Source: Victivallis vadensis
Lineage (GTDB): Bacteria > Verrucomicrobiota > Lentisphaeria > Victivallales > Victivallaceae
Direction of reading: 5' to 3'
Assembly (NCBI RefSeq): GCF_003096415.1
Contig: NZ_QEKH01000005.1
Span: 1-64,000, forward strand
DNA length: 64,000 nt
Shown: positions 35,871 through 44,979 of the stretch, one piece after another
Position numbering within the stretch: position 1 is the stretch's first letter
Layout: each line of letters opens with the position of its first letter
Program-made: the position numbers and the translations under genes
Notes under the pieces: model-generated
Told to the model about the DNA's origin: nothing
The model's database searches: none
The model's input: the letters and a program-made list of their open reading frames with translations, nothing else

Positions 35871-36815
35871 ATGGAAGCGGCATTTGAACACATACCGGTA
35901 CTCCGGCGGGAGGTGCTTAAGTATCTGACTTTTCCGTCGGACCGGCCGGCCCGGCTGATCGACGGGACCGTCGGCGGCGGGGGGCACAGTGCGCTGCTGC
36001 TCCGGCGGTATCCGCAATTGGAGCTGCTCGGCATCGACCGCGACGAAAACGCGCTGGCGAAGGCGGCCGAAACGCTGGCTTTCGCCGGAAACCGGGTGAC
36101 GCTGGTGCGCGGCGATTATTCCAGTTTGGCCGGACGGGCCGCGGAACACGGCTGGGAGGAAGTGGATGGAATCCTGCTGGATATCGGCGTATCATCGCCG
36201 CAGCTCGACCATGCCGGACGCGGTTTTTCGTGGCGCGCCGAAGGTCCGCTGGATATGCGCATGGACCAGCGCAGCGAGTTGACCGCCAGCCGGTTCCTGA
36301 ACCGCGCAAGCGAACAGGAGCTGGAGCGGGTGCTGCGCGAATACGGCGAAGTGGACAAATCGCGCCGCGTCGCCGCCGCGATCGTGAAAAAACGCGAAAC
36401 GCATCCGTTCGCGACCACGGCCGATCTGGTCGGGCTGTGCGACGAGGTGCTGGGCAAGTCGAAGCCGGGCAAGCTGCCGGCCCCGACGCTGGTGTTTCAG
36501 GCGCTCCGGATCGCAGTCAACGATGAACTCGGCGAACTGGAGCGGGCGCTTCCGGCAGCGGAAAAGCTGCTGAAAAAGGGCGGCCGGATCGTGGTGATCA
36601 GCTTCCATTCGCTGGAAGACCGGATTGTGAAGAACTATTTCCGGGACGCGGCGGCCAGCTGCATTTGTCCGCCCGGGCTGCCGGTCTGCGTCTGCGGCAA
36701 GCAGTCGACGCTGAAGGTGTTGACCAACAAGGTGGTCACGGCCCGGGAAGATGAATTGGCGGAAAACCGCCGTTCGGCTCCGGCCCGGCTTCGGGCGGCC
36801 GAAAAACTGGTTTGA
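35871..36815 (+). CDS. rsmH: 16S rRNA (cytosine-N4) methyltransferase RsmH
   Basis: A 314-residue enzyme methylating C1402 of 16S rRNA in the P site. It has HIPVLRREVLKYL at the start, motif I LIDGTVGGGGHSALLL (about 25-40), LLDIGVSSPQLDHAGRGFS (about 104-122), DMRMDQ, and the C-terminal VISFHSLEDRIVKNYFR (about 243-259) before the usual ending ENRRSAPARLRAAEK. Normal length and normal place after mraZ. Confidence 0.95.
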   Translation: MEAAFEHIPVLRREVLKYLTFPSDRPARLIDGTVGGGGHSALLLRRYPQLELLGIDRDENALAKAAETLAFAGNRVTLVRGDYSSLAGRAAEHGWEEVDGILLDIGVSSPQLDHAGRGFSWRAEGPLDMRMDQRSELTASRFLNRASEQELERVLREYGEVDKSRRVAAAIVKKRETHPFATTADLVGLCDEVLGKSKPGKLPAPTLVFQALRIAVNDELGELERALPAAEKLLKKGGRIVVISFHSLEDRIVKNYFRDAAASCICPPGLPVCVCGKQSTLKVLTNKVVTAREDELAENRRSAPARLRAAEKLV

Positions 36816-36863
36816 ATTGAAAAAATTATTTGAGCATATAGAGGAACGAGGGGGAACACAGTC

Positions 36864-37292
36864 ATGAACATCCAATCCGCCAATCAGAGGAGCACACGGA
36901 CGAAAGTGCGTACGCCGCAGCATTCGCCGGTCAGCGGCAAGCTGGCCATGGTAGGGAAATTCCTGTTCGCCGCCGCCGCCGTCGCGGCGCTGTTGAACGT
37001 CTACATCTATCTCAACCAGAAGATCGCCGAAACCCAGCGGCAGATCCGCAAAACCGAACGCGTGCTCCATGAAACCGAGCGCGAGATCGCCCAGCTCCGC
37101 ATTCAGCGCGAGCAGCTGATGGCGTGGCCGCACATCAAGAACATGATCGCGCGTTTCGATCTCAAACTGCACGGTCCGAATCCGGGACAGGTCGCGACCA
37201 TGTCGATCCTGACCCCTGACCAGGCCGCCCGCATTCCGCTGGAATCGGTCGCCGCGGTCCGCACCCCGGGCAGCGGAGTGATCCGCAACTGA
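36864..37292 (+). CDS. ftsL: FtsL-like division protein
   Basis: A 142-residue bitopic protein. A basic cytoplasmic tail of about 30 residues is followed by one membrane segment (FLFAAAAVAALLNVYIYLNQ, about 33-52) and a coiled coil of heptads (QRQIRKTERVLHETEREIAQ, about 57-76). The architecture, and its place between rsmH and ftsI, identify it as FtsL of the division complex. Sequence similarity alone is weak, as is normal for FtsL. A ribosome-binding site, GAACGAGGGGGAAC, lies just upstream. Confidence 0.72.
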   Translation: MNIQSANQRSTRTKVRTPQHSPVSGKLAMVGKFLFAAAAVAALLNVYIYLNQKIAETQRQIRKTERVLHETEREIAQLRIQREQLMAWPHIKNMIARFDLKLHGPNPGQVATMSILTPDQAARIPLESVAAVRTPGSGVIRN

Positions 37293-37317
37293 CGTTCCCC
37301 TGCGGAGTTCCCCTTTC

Positions 37318-39174
37318 ATGCTCAGTACCAACGACAAAATACGAAGACGGATCAGGATTCTGGCGGCAGTGATCCTGATCCCGATCATGCTCGGATTGAT
37401 TGCACGCTTTTATTATGTCCAGGTCATCGATCATGAATTCTACCTGCAGGAAGCGCGCAAACGCTACACCACCACCCGGGTCACCACCGGCAAACGCGGC
37501 GAAATCTTCGACGTTCACGGCAATCTGCTGGTCAGCAACAGTCCCTGCGTCAGCATCACCTGCGATCCGTTCAACCTGACCGGCGACGCGCAGCGCCGCA
37601 AGCTGGCGTTCATCCTGGCGAAACATCTGGACGACACCTACGACTCCTTTTACCGCAAGCTCAACCCGGTCCGGCAGCGCCGCGGCCGCGACGGCAAGCT
37701 GCTCTACCGGCCGGACGGCTCCCCCGACCTCGTCCCGAACCGGTACGCGATGATCGACCGCAACACCTCGCTGCAGGCCGCCGCTAAAATCAAGGAGCAG
37801 ACCAAGCTCAATAAAATTTACGCCCTCGTCTACAAAGACTCCTATATGCGAACCTATCCCAAAGGGTCTTTGCTCTCCAACGTTCTCGGTTACACCAACG
37901 TGGTCGACGACGTCGACGTGCCCCAGATCGGACTCGAAAGACAGATGAACGCCCAGATGAATCCGGAAGAGGGGCGCGAACGCTATGAGCGCACCCGCGA
38001 CGGCGCTCCCCTCAGCTACGGCATCCATGAATTCGAGCAGAGCCGCGACGGCAAGAACATCTACCTGACCATCAGCGAACCGATTCAGGCGATTCTCGAA
38101 GAGGAGCTGGACGCCTCCTATGAGAAGTGGCAGCCCGCCACCCTGTATGCCGCCATCGCCGATCCCAGAACCGGCAATATCCTCGCGATCGCCCAGCGGC
38201 CCACTTTCAACCCGAACATCCGCTCCACCTTCACCGCCGAAGCGGCCCGCACCCGGATCGCCGAAGACAGCATGGAGCCGGGTTCGATCATCAAGCCCTT
38301 CACCATCGGCAAAGCCCTCGACTGGGGCTTCGTGACCCCCCAGACCGAAATCGACTGCAACCACGGCGTCTGGATCTACCTCAATAAACCGCTGCGCGAT
38401 TCCCATCCCTACGACAAGCTGACCGTCGAAGGCGTGATCCAGAAATCCAGCAACATCGGCACCGCCAAGGTCGCGATGATGCTCGGCGAACAACGGGTCT
38501 ATCAGGCACTGAAAACCTTCCGGTTCGGCGACAAGACCGGCCTCCCCTTCCCGATCGAGGAATCCGGCCTCGTGCTGCCGGTCAAGAAATGGGACGGCCT
38601 CTCGATCACCCGCTTCCCGATCGGCTACGGCGTGCGCGTGACTCCGCTGCAGATGATCCGTGCCTACTGTGCGCTCGCCAACAACGGCAAAATGCCGCAG
38701 CTTCGGCTGATCGACCGGCTCGAAGACCCCGTCACCGGCGAAGTGACCCGCATCCCCTCGCCGCCGCCGGTGCAGATGTTCGATCGCCCGGAAACCTGCG
38801 CGACGCTGATCAGCATGATGATCAAAGTAACCCAGAAGGGCGGCACCGCCGTGAAAGCCGCCATCCCCGGCTACGAAGTCGCCGGCAAAACCGGAACCAG
38901 CCGCAAATACATCCCGACCAGACGCGATTCCAACGGCCGCATCATCGAACGCGGCCATTATGCCTCCGGCAAGTACTTTTCCAGCTTCGTCGGTTTCGTC
39001 CCGGCCCGCAATCCCGCCCTCGTGATGCTGGTCACGATGGACGAACCCAAAGGTTCCTACTATGCCGCGACCGTCGCCGCGCCGACCTTCAAAGCGACCA
39101 TGACCCGCGTGCTCCGGCACCTGAACATCCAGCCCGATCCCGCCCTGCTGGAAAACAACCGCACCACACCGTAA
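37318..39174 (+). CDS. ftsI: Penicillin-binding protein FtsI (class B transpeptidase)
   Basis: A 618-residue division transpeptidase. An N-terminal membrane segment (ILAAVILIPIMLGLIARFYY, about 12-31) is followed by the pedestal domain starting RVTTGKRGEIFDVHGNLLVS. The penicillin-binding motifs follow: SIIK in MEPGSIIKPFTIG (about 321-333), SSN in QKSSNIGTAKV (about 377-387), and KTG in VAGKTGTSRK (about 521-530). It makes septal peptidoglycan. The downstream ftsW, murD-G and mraY genes usual in dcw clusters are absent here. Confidence 0.94.
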   Translation: MLSTNDKIRRRIRILAAVILIPIMLGLIARFYYVQVIDHEFYLQEARKRYTTTRVTTGKRGEIFDVHGNLLVSNSPCVSITCDPFNLTGDAQRRKLAFILAKHLDDTYDSFYRKLNPVRQRRGRDGKLLYRPDGSPDLVPNRYAMIDRNTSLQAAAKIKEQTKLNKIYALVYKDSYMRTYPKGSLLSNVLGYTNVVDDVDVPQIGLERQMNAQMNPEEGRERYERTRDGAPLSYGIHEFEQSRDGKNIYLTISEPIQAILEEELDASYEKWQPATLYAAIADPRTGNILAIAQRPTFNPNIRSTFTAEAARTRIAEDSMEPGSIIKPFTIGKALDWGFVTPQTEIDCNHGVWIYLNKPLRDSHPYDKLTVEGVIQKSSNIGTAKVAMMLGEQRVYQALKTFRFGDKTGLPFPIEESGLVLPVKKWDGLSITRFPIGYGVRVTPLQMIRAYCALANNGKMPQLRLIDRLEDPVTGEVTRIPSPPPVQMFDRPETCATLISMMIKVTQKGGTAVKAAIPGYEVAGKTGTSRKYIPTRRDSNGRIIERGHYASGKYFSSFVGFVPARNPALVMLVTMDEPKGSYYAATVAAPTFKATMTRVLRHLNIQPDPALLENNRTTP

Positions 39175-39200
39175 CTTACAGACCAAAGGAGATATTCACC

Positions 39201-39386
39201 GTGAACGACAAAGGAAAACCGCGAAGTAGCAACCGTATTTTCTACTGCAACGCCAGGGACCGGCGGCTCTGGATCCCCCGCAAATCCCACCTGTTCGGGG
39301 GCACGCTGAACTTCGCCCGCCTGATCCCGCTGTTCCGTCTCAGCGCCCCTGCCGCGCTGCTCGCGCTCGCACTCGCGCTCAAGTAG
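39201..39386 (+). CDS. Small DUF5808-like membrane protein
   Basis: A 61-residue protein with a GTG start (39201) behind AAAGGAGAT. Its pattern IFYCNARDRRLWIPRKSH followed by GGTLNFARLIP matches the short DUF5808 motif (IYYNPDDPRIFVPKR.G.GWTLNF...), and it ends in a hydrophobic helix (LFRLSAPAALLALALALK). The function is unknown; the domain often sits in small membrane proteins. It lies between ftsI and the MurC-like gene on the same strand, so it is probably in the division operon. Confidence 0.7.
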   Translation: MNDKGKPRSSNRIFYCNARDRRLWIPRKSHLFGGTLNFARLIPLFRLSAPAALLALALALK

Positions 39387-39464
39387 GAAAAGGCGGCATG
39401 GCGTCCGTGCGGAACGTGCCTGCCGGACAACCGGAAAACTGCATCACAGATAAAGAGTTTGACT

Positions 39465-41000
39465 ATGACACATCTGCATTTTATCGGAATCGGCGGAATC
39501 GGCATGAGCGGGCTGGCCGCGATGTGCGCGGATTCCGGGTACACCGTGACCGGCAGCGACCGCGGCGCGGAGCGCCCCAAAAACCGCCGTATCATCGACG
39601 CGCTCGAACTTCAGGGCATCCGCATCTATCCGCAGGACGGCTCCTATATCCGGGACGGCCGCCCCGATCTCCTGGTCTATTCCACCGCGATCGAAGAAGG
39701 CAACGCCGACTTCGTCGCGGGCGCCGGAATCGACCGCATCCACCGTTCGCAGTTGCTTGAGCGCGTGATACGCGAATCCGGTTTCGAGTGTTCCATCGCC
39801 GTCACCGGCAGCTGCGGCAAAAGCACCGTGACCGCCTATCTGGCCGAGGCGCTGACCAATCTCGGGGCCGATCCCTCCTGCCTCGACGGCGCGCTGATCA
39901 AGCGCTTCACCGGCGGCAGGTACGCGGGCAATTACCGTCACGGAGCCGGAAAGTACTTCGTATTCGAAGCGGATGAGAGCGACAAGAGCCTTGTGAACTA
40001 CTCCCCCGACTACGCGATTATCCTGAACCTCGGCTGCGACCACTACGAAAAAGACGAGCTGGTCCGGGTGTTCGGGGAGTTTCTGGCAAAAGTGAAAAAA
40101 GGCGCGGTATTGGAACGCGAGGTCTATGAACTGGTCCGGCCCCGCCTGAAGCCCGGCTTTCCGGTACGGGTCATCGACGCCTCTCCCCGGCCGGATTCGC
40201 AGTTCGCAATCGAGGAGTACCGCATCCTGACCCGCACCGACGCGATCTACAGCCAGGGAGGGCGGCGCGAACGGCTCGCCCCCTCCGGCGACCGGGCGGT
40301 CACCGACACCATCGGCGCGACCAATCTGCTGTCGATCTACGGAATGCGTTCCGAAGGGTTCCGGCTGGAGAGCCGCCTCCCGGTGGCCCGTTTCACCGGC
40401 GGCCGCAAACTGGAGTTGCCGCAGCCCGGCTTTCACATGGCGATGAATGCACTCGCGATCGACGCGCTGCTGGAGTGGATTGGCTTTGATCCCGCCGAAA
40501 CGATTGAGGCGCTGGAACGGTTCGACGGCGTCTGGCGGCGCAACGATTACGCCGGGCTTACCGCTTCCGGGGCGACGGTCTACGACGACTACGCGCACAA
40601 TCCGGAAAAAATCGTCTCCTGCTTCCGCGCGATGCGCGAGATGGGCGACGGCAATATCTACGCGGTGTTCCAGCCGCACGGCTACGCCCCCTTCGGCTTC
40701 ATGCGCGACCAGCTCTATCTCGAAATCGAGCCGGAACTGCGCAATAACGACCGCTTCATCCTGCTGCCGCCGTATTATGCGGGCGGCACCTCCAGCTTCA
40801 GGCCGAAGCCGGAGGAGGTGCTGGCCGACTGGCAGAGCCGCTGCCGCCGCCCGGAGCGTTTCATGTACTTCCCGAACCGGGAACTGCTGACCGATTTCCT
40901 GCTGCTGCAGAGCAAGCCCGGCGACACGATCGTGATCATGGGGGCGCGCGACAATTCGCTCAGCGACTACGCCGCTTCACTGACCGGCGAAAAACCCTGA
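39465..41000 (+). CDS. MurC-like UDP-N-acetylmuramate ligase family protein
   Basis: A 511-residue Mur ligase. The start is the ATG at 39465, since the in-frame codon upstream is TTG. The N-terminal nucleotide fold begins LHFIGIGGIGMSGLAAMCAD as in MurC and Mpl. The ATP loop is TGSCGKST, unlike the usual GTHGKTT. EADESD (about 168-173) and YDDYAHNPEKI (about 369-379, usually DDYGHHP) follow. MurC adds L-Ala to UDP-MurNAc, and the position after ftsI supports this. The altered motifs leave open a paralog or another amino-acid ligase of the family. Confidence 0.78.
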   Translation: MTHLHFIGIGGIGMSGLAAMCADSGYTVTGSDRGAERPKNRRIIDALELQGIRIYPQDGSYIRDGRPDLLVYSTAIEEGNADFVAGAGIDRIHRSQLLERVIRESGFECSIAVTGSCGKSTVTAYLAEALTNLGADPSCLDGALIKRFTGGRYAGNYRHGAGKYFVFEADESDKSLVNYSPDYAIILNLGCDHYEKDELVRVFGEFLAKVKKGAVLEREVYELVRPRLKPGFPVRVIDASPRPDSQFAIEEYRILTRTDAIYSQGGRRERLAPSGDRAVTDTIGATNLLSIYGMRSEGFRLESRLPVARFTGGRKLELPQPGFHMAMNALAIDALLEWIGFDPAETIEALERFDGVWRRNDYAGLTASGATVYDDYAHNPEKIVSCFRAMREMGDGNIYAVFQPHGYAPFGFMRDQLYLEIEPELRNNDRFILLPPYYAGGTSSFRPKPEEVLADWQSRCRRPERFMYFPNRELLTDFLLLQSKPGDTIVIMGARDNSLSDYAASLTGEKP

Positions 41001-41003
41001 AGT

Positions 41004-42143
41004 TCACGCCCTGACGGCGCAGGTGGAACCGCGCACGATCAACTCGGGCGGCACCCGGTACTGCAGCGGCATCGGGTCGCCGCCCTGTCTGCGTTTGAGC
41101 AGGATGCTTCCGGCCAGGCGGCCGATCCGGTAGAAGTCGTGCGCGACCGTGGTCAGCGGCACCGGCAGCCACGCGCCGAGGTTGATGTTGTCGAAGCCGA
41201 CTACGCTGACCTCGTCCGGCACCCGGATTTTATACTCTTCAAGCATCCGGCAGACCGTCACCGCCAGCGTGTCGTTGCTGCAGAAAACCGCGGTCGGCGG
41301 CAGCGGTCCGTTGAGCTGGCCGCGCAGCCAGTTGCGCACGAACTCCTGCTGGGAGCCATTCATCTCCTGCACGTTGACCGTTTCAGCGCCGGGAATGATG
41401 CCGAGCCGTCCGTCGATTTCAAGGCCGCAGCGGGCGAATGCGCCGACCGCCCCGGCCAGGCGCTCGGAGAGGCTGACCCGGCTGACCGGGGCGCTCAGAT
41501 AGGCGATCCGGCAGTGGCCGAGTTCATAAAGATGGCGGACCACCGTCTCGGCTCCCGCCGCATTGTCGGTCAGCACGCTGTCCCCCGGCGAATCAGGAAA
41601 GAAGCTGTCCACCAGCACAAAGGGAAAACCCTCCTGCCGCAGCGCCGCCAGCTGCTCCGCGATCGCGGGATGCTGGACCGACCAGATCACGAATCCGTCG
41701 TTCAGCGGACGCGAATACTCGCGCAGCAGCTCCAGTTCCTCATCCACGCTGTTGAAAAAATCAACACCCACCGTATAACCCGCCGAACGCACCGTGTCGC
41801 GCATCCCCTCAAGAATGCCGTGCCGCACCTGCGCGTCGTCCCCGACCGAAACAGGCGGACTGATGAATTTGAAAATCCCCGGTTCCTTCTCCGGCCTGCC
41901 CTCCGCCCGCCGCACCGGGGCGCCCACGGGACGGTTGATGAAGGAGCCTCGGCCGCGGGTGCGGGTGACCAGCCCCTCCCCGACCAGGTTGGAGAGGCTC
42001 TTGCTGATAGTCAGGCGGCTCACCTGAAATTCATCGACCAGCTCCTTTTCCGTCGGCAATTGGCTGCCCGGCGGATAGACCCCCGAAGCGATCCGGTTCC
42101 GGATCTCCTCCTCGATGCGCAGATAAATCAGTTTGTCCGACAT
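41004..42143 (-). CDS. GntR-headed, LacI-type sugar-sensing regulator
   Basis: A 379-residue repressor-like protein. An N-terminal GntR winged helix (GSQLPTEKELVDEFQVSRLTIS, split here around about 28-48) is followed by a periplasmic-binding-type sensor (GFVIWSVQHPAI, YELGHCRIAYLSAPVSRVSL, DEVSVVGFDNINLGAW). This is the AraR-type architecture. It is divergent from the prepilin and GH39-like genes. Its own promoter and theirs share the sequence TTGTTTGGTATA at the -10 box, so it likely controls both. Confidence 0.88.
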   Translation of the reverse strand: MSDKLIYLRIEEEIRNRIASGVYPPGSQLPTEKELVDEFQVSRLTISKSLSNLVGEGLVTRTRGRGSFINRPVGAPVRRAEGRPEKEPGIFKFISPPVSVGDDAQVRHGILEGMRDTVRSAGYTVGVDFFNSVDEELELLREYSRPLNDGFVIWSVQHPAIAEQLAALRQEGFPFVLVDSFFPDSPGDSVLTDNAAGAETVVRHLYELGHCRIAYLSAPVSRVSLSERLAGAVGAFARCGLEIDGRLGIIPGAETVNVQEMNGSQQEFVRNWLRGQLNGPLPPTAVFCSNDTLAVTVCRMLEEYKIRVPDEVSVVGFDNINLGAWLPVPLTTVAHDFYRIGRLAGSILLKRRQGGDPMPLQYRVPPELIVRGSTCAVRA

Positions 42144-42190
42144 GGATGCGGCTTCCTCGCTAAAAGGTTATCATTTTATTTCCTTTGTAT

Positions 42191-42219
42191 ATTATACCAA
42201 ACAAAACATGCTTTTGCAA
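42191..42219 (-). promoter_or_regulatory. Promoter of the regulator gene with embedded operator-like box
   Basis: Read on the minus strand, TTGCAA (42219-42214) and TATAAT (42196-42191) are 17 bases apart. The spacer ends in TTGTTTGG, giving TTGTTTGGTATAAT, which is the same box as in the divergent promoter. The transcript start would lie about 40 bases before the regulator start. Confidence 0.75.
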
Positions 42220-42309
42220 GTCATTTGCTAATCTTTTATGATTTTTTCCGAAAAATTCATCATTCCAGCCCAATACAGAGAAAAAACTCAAAAAAAATCC
42301 ATTCCGATA

Positions 42310-42338
42310 TTGACAAAACGATAATTGTTTGGTATACT
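42310..42338 (+). promoter_or_regulatory. Strong promoter of the prepilin-GH39 genes with operator-like box
   Basis: TTGACA (42310-42315) and TATACT (42333-42338) are 17 bases apart. The spacer ends in TTGTTTGG and gives TTGTTTGGTATACT, matching the minus-strand promoter at 42191-42219. A repressor at this box would cover the -10 element. Confidence 0.8.
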
Positions 42339-42417
42339 TATAGCAGACAATACAAAAACAAAACATAATCATTTAGATTCAAAAGTCCAACCAACTTGAT
42401 ACAGGAGTCTCAAAACA

Positions 42418-43557
42418 ATGAAACGCTTCCGGCATCCGACTTCAGCCGCGCCGTCAGCAGACGCCGTCTGCCGCCTGAAACAGGCAATCGCAAATTTCAC
42501 CCTGATTGAGCTGCTCGTGAACACAACTTGTAAAATATACTATCTATCCCCATATGCCGCTCTGCGTAAAAGAGAGGGGTTCGGGGGAGAGAAAGCGGCG
42601 ATTTGCGCCGCGTCTCTCCCCGTACCAACCAATCTGAACATCTCTCTCATTCTTCGCAGGCTCTTACGCCTTGGCCAATGCTCTGCAAGCGGCAAGTCGG
42701 AGCAAAAACGTGAAGTTGTCTTTCCGCAAAAAAGCGGGAAGACAACTTCACGTTATTGCGGATCTTCCTTCCCCGCCGGCCGACCGCGCCACCGCCTGTC
42801 GACTGTCCCGTACCCGGCACCGGCACCTTGCCGGACGCAGGGGGCGCGGGGGGCGGCGGATACGCCCCCCGCATACCGCCATGTAAGGCCGTTTACCCTT
42901 ATTGAGCTGCTCGTAGTGATCGCAATCATCGCGATTCTGGCGGCGATGCTGCTGCCGGCGCTGAATCAGGCGCGGGAAAAGGCGCGCGGCATCAGCTGCC
43001 TGAATCAGATCGGCCAGTTGACGCGGGCGCATATCCTCTACTCCGACGCTTTCGACGGCTGGCTGGTGGTCAAGACCACCAATCCGCCCAACCGGCCGTG
43101 GGGACAGGTGCTGAAGGAGCAGGAGTTCACGACACAGAAGACGCTTTTCTGCCCTTCGCTCACGGCCCGGGGCGACTACTGGAACACCTACGGCATGTAC
43201 CGCGCCAACCTCGGCAACTATTCATTCTATGAAACGAATAAAGAGAGGTTCGGCAAATACCTGAAGGAGGTGCCCAATGACGGCATCTACTACGCGACGG
43301 CCCGGATGAAGAATCCCTCCGGCCTGATGCTGCTGACCGACACCCTTTACTGCGCCGGAAGCAACAAGGGCAAAGGGGATACCGTATTCGACCCGCACTC
43401 CATCAGCAGTTCCGAAAGCGTCGGCGTCGCCCTGCAGCACGGCAACCGGGCCTCCGGCGGTTTCGCCGACGGACACGCCGCCGCTCAGGGAAAAACCGAG
43501 TTGTGGGAATACGGCTTCAAGGCCCTTGTCATCAATTCCGCCTACGTCAAAAAATAA
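42418..43557 (+). CDS. Prepilin-like H-X9-DG protein carrying an in-frame 124-codon insert
   Basis: A 379-residue protein. Residues 27-34 read FTLIELLV, then 124 residues come from the repeat element (starting [11 protein letters not shown]). [20 protein letters not shown] then follows at 159-178, as in ordinary prepilins of this group. The mature part ends with the processing-associated motif [12 protein letters not shown] (H-X9-DG). The frame is open across the whole insert. If translated whole, the hydrophobic helix would lie 130 residues in, so prepilin peptidase recognition is uncertain. It lies between a sigma-70 promoter and a secreted GH39-like gene. Confidence 0.8.
   Translation: MKRFRHPTSAAPSADAVCRLKQAIANFTLIELLVNTTCKIYYLSPYAALRKREGFGGEKAAICAASLPVPTNLNISLILRRLLRLGQCSASGKSEQKREVVFPQKSGKTTSRYCGSSFPAGRPRHRLSTVPYPAPAPCRTQGARGAADTPPAYRHVRPFTLIELLVVIAIIAILAAMLLPALNQAREKARGISCLNQIGQLTRAHILYSDAFDGWLVVKTTNPPNRPWGQVLKEQEFTTQKTLFCPSLTARGDYWNTYGMYRANLGNYSFYETNKERFGKYLKEVPNDGIYYATARMKNPSGLMLLTDTLYCAGSNKGKGDTVFDPHSISSSESVGVALQHGNRASGGFADGHAAAQGKTELWEYGFKALVINSAYVKK
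42520..42891 (+). mobile_element. 372-bp palindromic element, copy 1, inside a prepilin gene
   Basis: The segment begins right after the codons for FTLIELLV (42496-42519) and ends right before a second set of codons for FTLIELLV (42892-42915). It is exactly 124 codons long. Copy 2 at 49981-50352 has the same length and is roughly 80-85% identical by eye; the final 90 bases are nearly identical. It contains a GAGAG..GCGGCG/CGCCGC..CTCTC stem, the A6-loop hairpin (42708-42753), CCGGCACCTTGCCGG (42820-42834), and GCGGGGGGCG/CGCCCCCCGC (42846-42872). It encodes no transposase. The mobile nature is inferred. Confidence 0.75.
42708..42753. repeat. Covarying hairpin with A6 loop, copy 1
   Basis: Two 20-base arms (42708-42727 and 42734-42753) pair around AAAAAA with one G-T pair. 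The inner part CTTTCCGC/GCGGGAAG is shared with 50169-50214 and, on the other strand, with 34240-34269. The outer part differs: GAAGTTGTC/GACAACTTC here against GAAATCATC/GATGATTTC in copy 2. Confidence 0.85.
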
Positions 43558-43578
43558 ATTTCAGGAAAGGATTTTTAC

Positions 43579-44949
43579 ATGCTCAGAACATTCTGCACCG
43601 GCGTTGCCGCGCTGGCTTTCGCCGCCTCCCTCTCCGCTGCGCCGGAAATCGAGGTCGATATCGCGAAACAGACGGGAACGATCAACCGCAAACTCGCCGG
43701 GGTGTCGCAGGGCGGCAACGCCGGAAGTTTCTTCAAGCCGGCGATCCGCAAGGGGCTGGAGGGGCTGCCGCTTCCGCTCGTCCGTATCGAAATGATCACC
43801 AACAGCCGTCCCCACGCCCTCTATGACGCGTCAACCGGGAAATTCAACTGGACGAAACTTGACGAGGAGATCGAGGCGGTCCGAAAAGCCGGCGGCGAAG
43901 TGATCATCAACCTTTTCAGCACGCCGCAACACCTGGCGAGCGACCCGGCGGCGAAAGTTCCGGCTTTCACGCCGCCGAAGGACTTCCGGGCTTACGCGGA
44001 ATTCTGCGCCGAAATCGTCCGCCACGTGAATATCGACCGAAAATACGGCGTCAAGTATTGGGAGTTCTGGAACGAACCCTCCGGCAGTTGGTTCTGGACC
44101 GACTGGAAGAACGGAAACCGCCGCTTCTTCGAGCTTTACGGAATGGTCGCCAACGCGGTCAAGCAGACCGATCCCGGCGCGCTGGTCGGCGGTTTCGGCG
44201 ACAACGCCCAGTACCCGGAACATTATGCGGGCTGGTTCCGATACCTGAAAGAGAACCCCGCACCGCTGGACTTCATCACGATCCACTATTACGGCGACTG
44301 GGCGGGCAAAAACGGAACTCCCGCACCGCAGAACTACGTACGCTTCGCCGAACGGATGCAGGAACTGTGCCGCCGGGAACTGGGGCGGGAACTGCCGCTC
44401 TTCTACACCGAATGGAACCTTCCGGCCGAATCGGTGAACCGCTTTCCCGCCGCGCAGGTCGCCGCGTGGACCGGCTACGCGCTCGCGGCAATGCAGGAAT
44501 ACGGCAAAATCGACGGCGCGGCTTTCTTCCGCATCGAGCACTACCGCGACCCGGCTTCCAGCCTGCTCGACCCGCAGGGGAACCGGCGCACCGCGTCGCG
44601 AGTCCTGCAAGCCTTTGCCGAACTGCCGGAGCAGCAACTGGCAGTCCCGGTTTCGCCGGAAGACACCGCCGTGCTCGCCGCCGGAAACGCCGATGCCGCC
44701 GCGGTACTGATCAGCCGTTACGCTCCCGCCGGTGACGCGACGGCGATGACCGTGCCGGTCCGTTTCCGCAACCTGCGGCCGGATGCCGCCTATGCCGTGA
44801 GCATCGCGCAGGAGGATTCCACTTCAGCTTCCCGGCTTGGAGCATCCGCACCGCAGGAGCAATCGCACCGCAGCGACGAGGAGGGCAATCTGACCATACC
44901 GGTGCGGCTGGAGCCGTTCTCGGTTGCCGGGCTTACCCTCCGGAGATAA
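43579..44949 (+). CDS. Secreted GH39-like glycosidase
   Basis: A 456-residue protein with a signal peptide (FCTGVAALAFAASLSAAP). A clan GH-A barrel follows: VRIEMITNSRPH, the acid/base Glu in YWEFWNEPSGS (about 154-164), DFITIHYYGDW and the nucleophile Glu in LFYTEWNLP (about 274-282). GH39 members cleave beta-xylosides or iduronides; GH39 fits better than GH5 from the NEP/EWN context. A small beta domain ends the protein. It follows the prepilin gene by 21 bases in the same operon. Confidence 0.82.
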   Translation: MLRTFCTGVAALAFAASLSAAPEIEVDIAKQTGTINRKLAGVSQGGNAGSFFKPAIRKGLEGLPLPLVRIEMITNSRPHALYDASTGKFNWTKLDEEIEAVRKAGGEVIINLFSTPQHLASDPAAKVPAFTPPKDFRAYAEFCAEIVRHVNIDRKYGVKYWEFWNEPSGSWFWTDWKNGNRRFFELYGMVANAVKQTDPGALVGGFGDNAQYPEHYAGWFRYLKENPAPLDFITIHYYGDWAGKNGTPAPQNYVRFAERMQELCRRELGRELPLFYTEWNLPAESVNRFPAAQVAAWTGYALAAMQEYGKIDGAAFFRIEHYRDPASSLLDPQGNRRTASRVLQAFAELPEQQLAVPVSPEDTAVLAAGNADAAAVLISRYAPAGDATAMTVPVRFRNLRPDAAYAVSIAQEDSTSASRLGASAPQEQSHRSDEEGNLTIPVRLEPFSVAGLTLRR

Positions 44950-44979
44950 CGGGCCGGGTGAATCCATAACAAGTTTTTT

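Noticed and set aside
42496-42915. Self-splicing intron in the prepilin genes
   Set aside because: At 372 bp the insert lacks a visible group I core or group II domain V, has no encoded maturase, and keeps the reading frame open in both copies, which an intron need not do. RNA data could still overturn this.
42496-42915. Simple target-site duplication of 24 bp around the insert
   Set aside because: The flanking motif copies differ at silent positions and the 12 extra bases after copy 2 are not matched, so a recent exact duplication does not fit.
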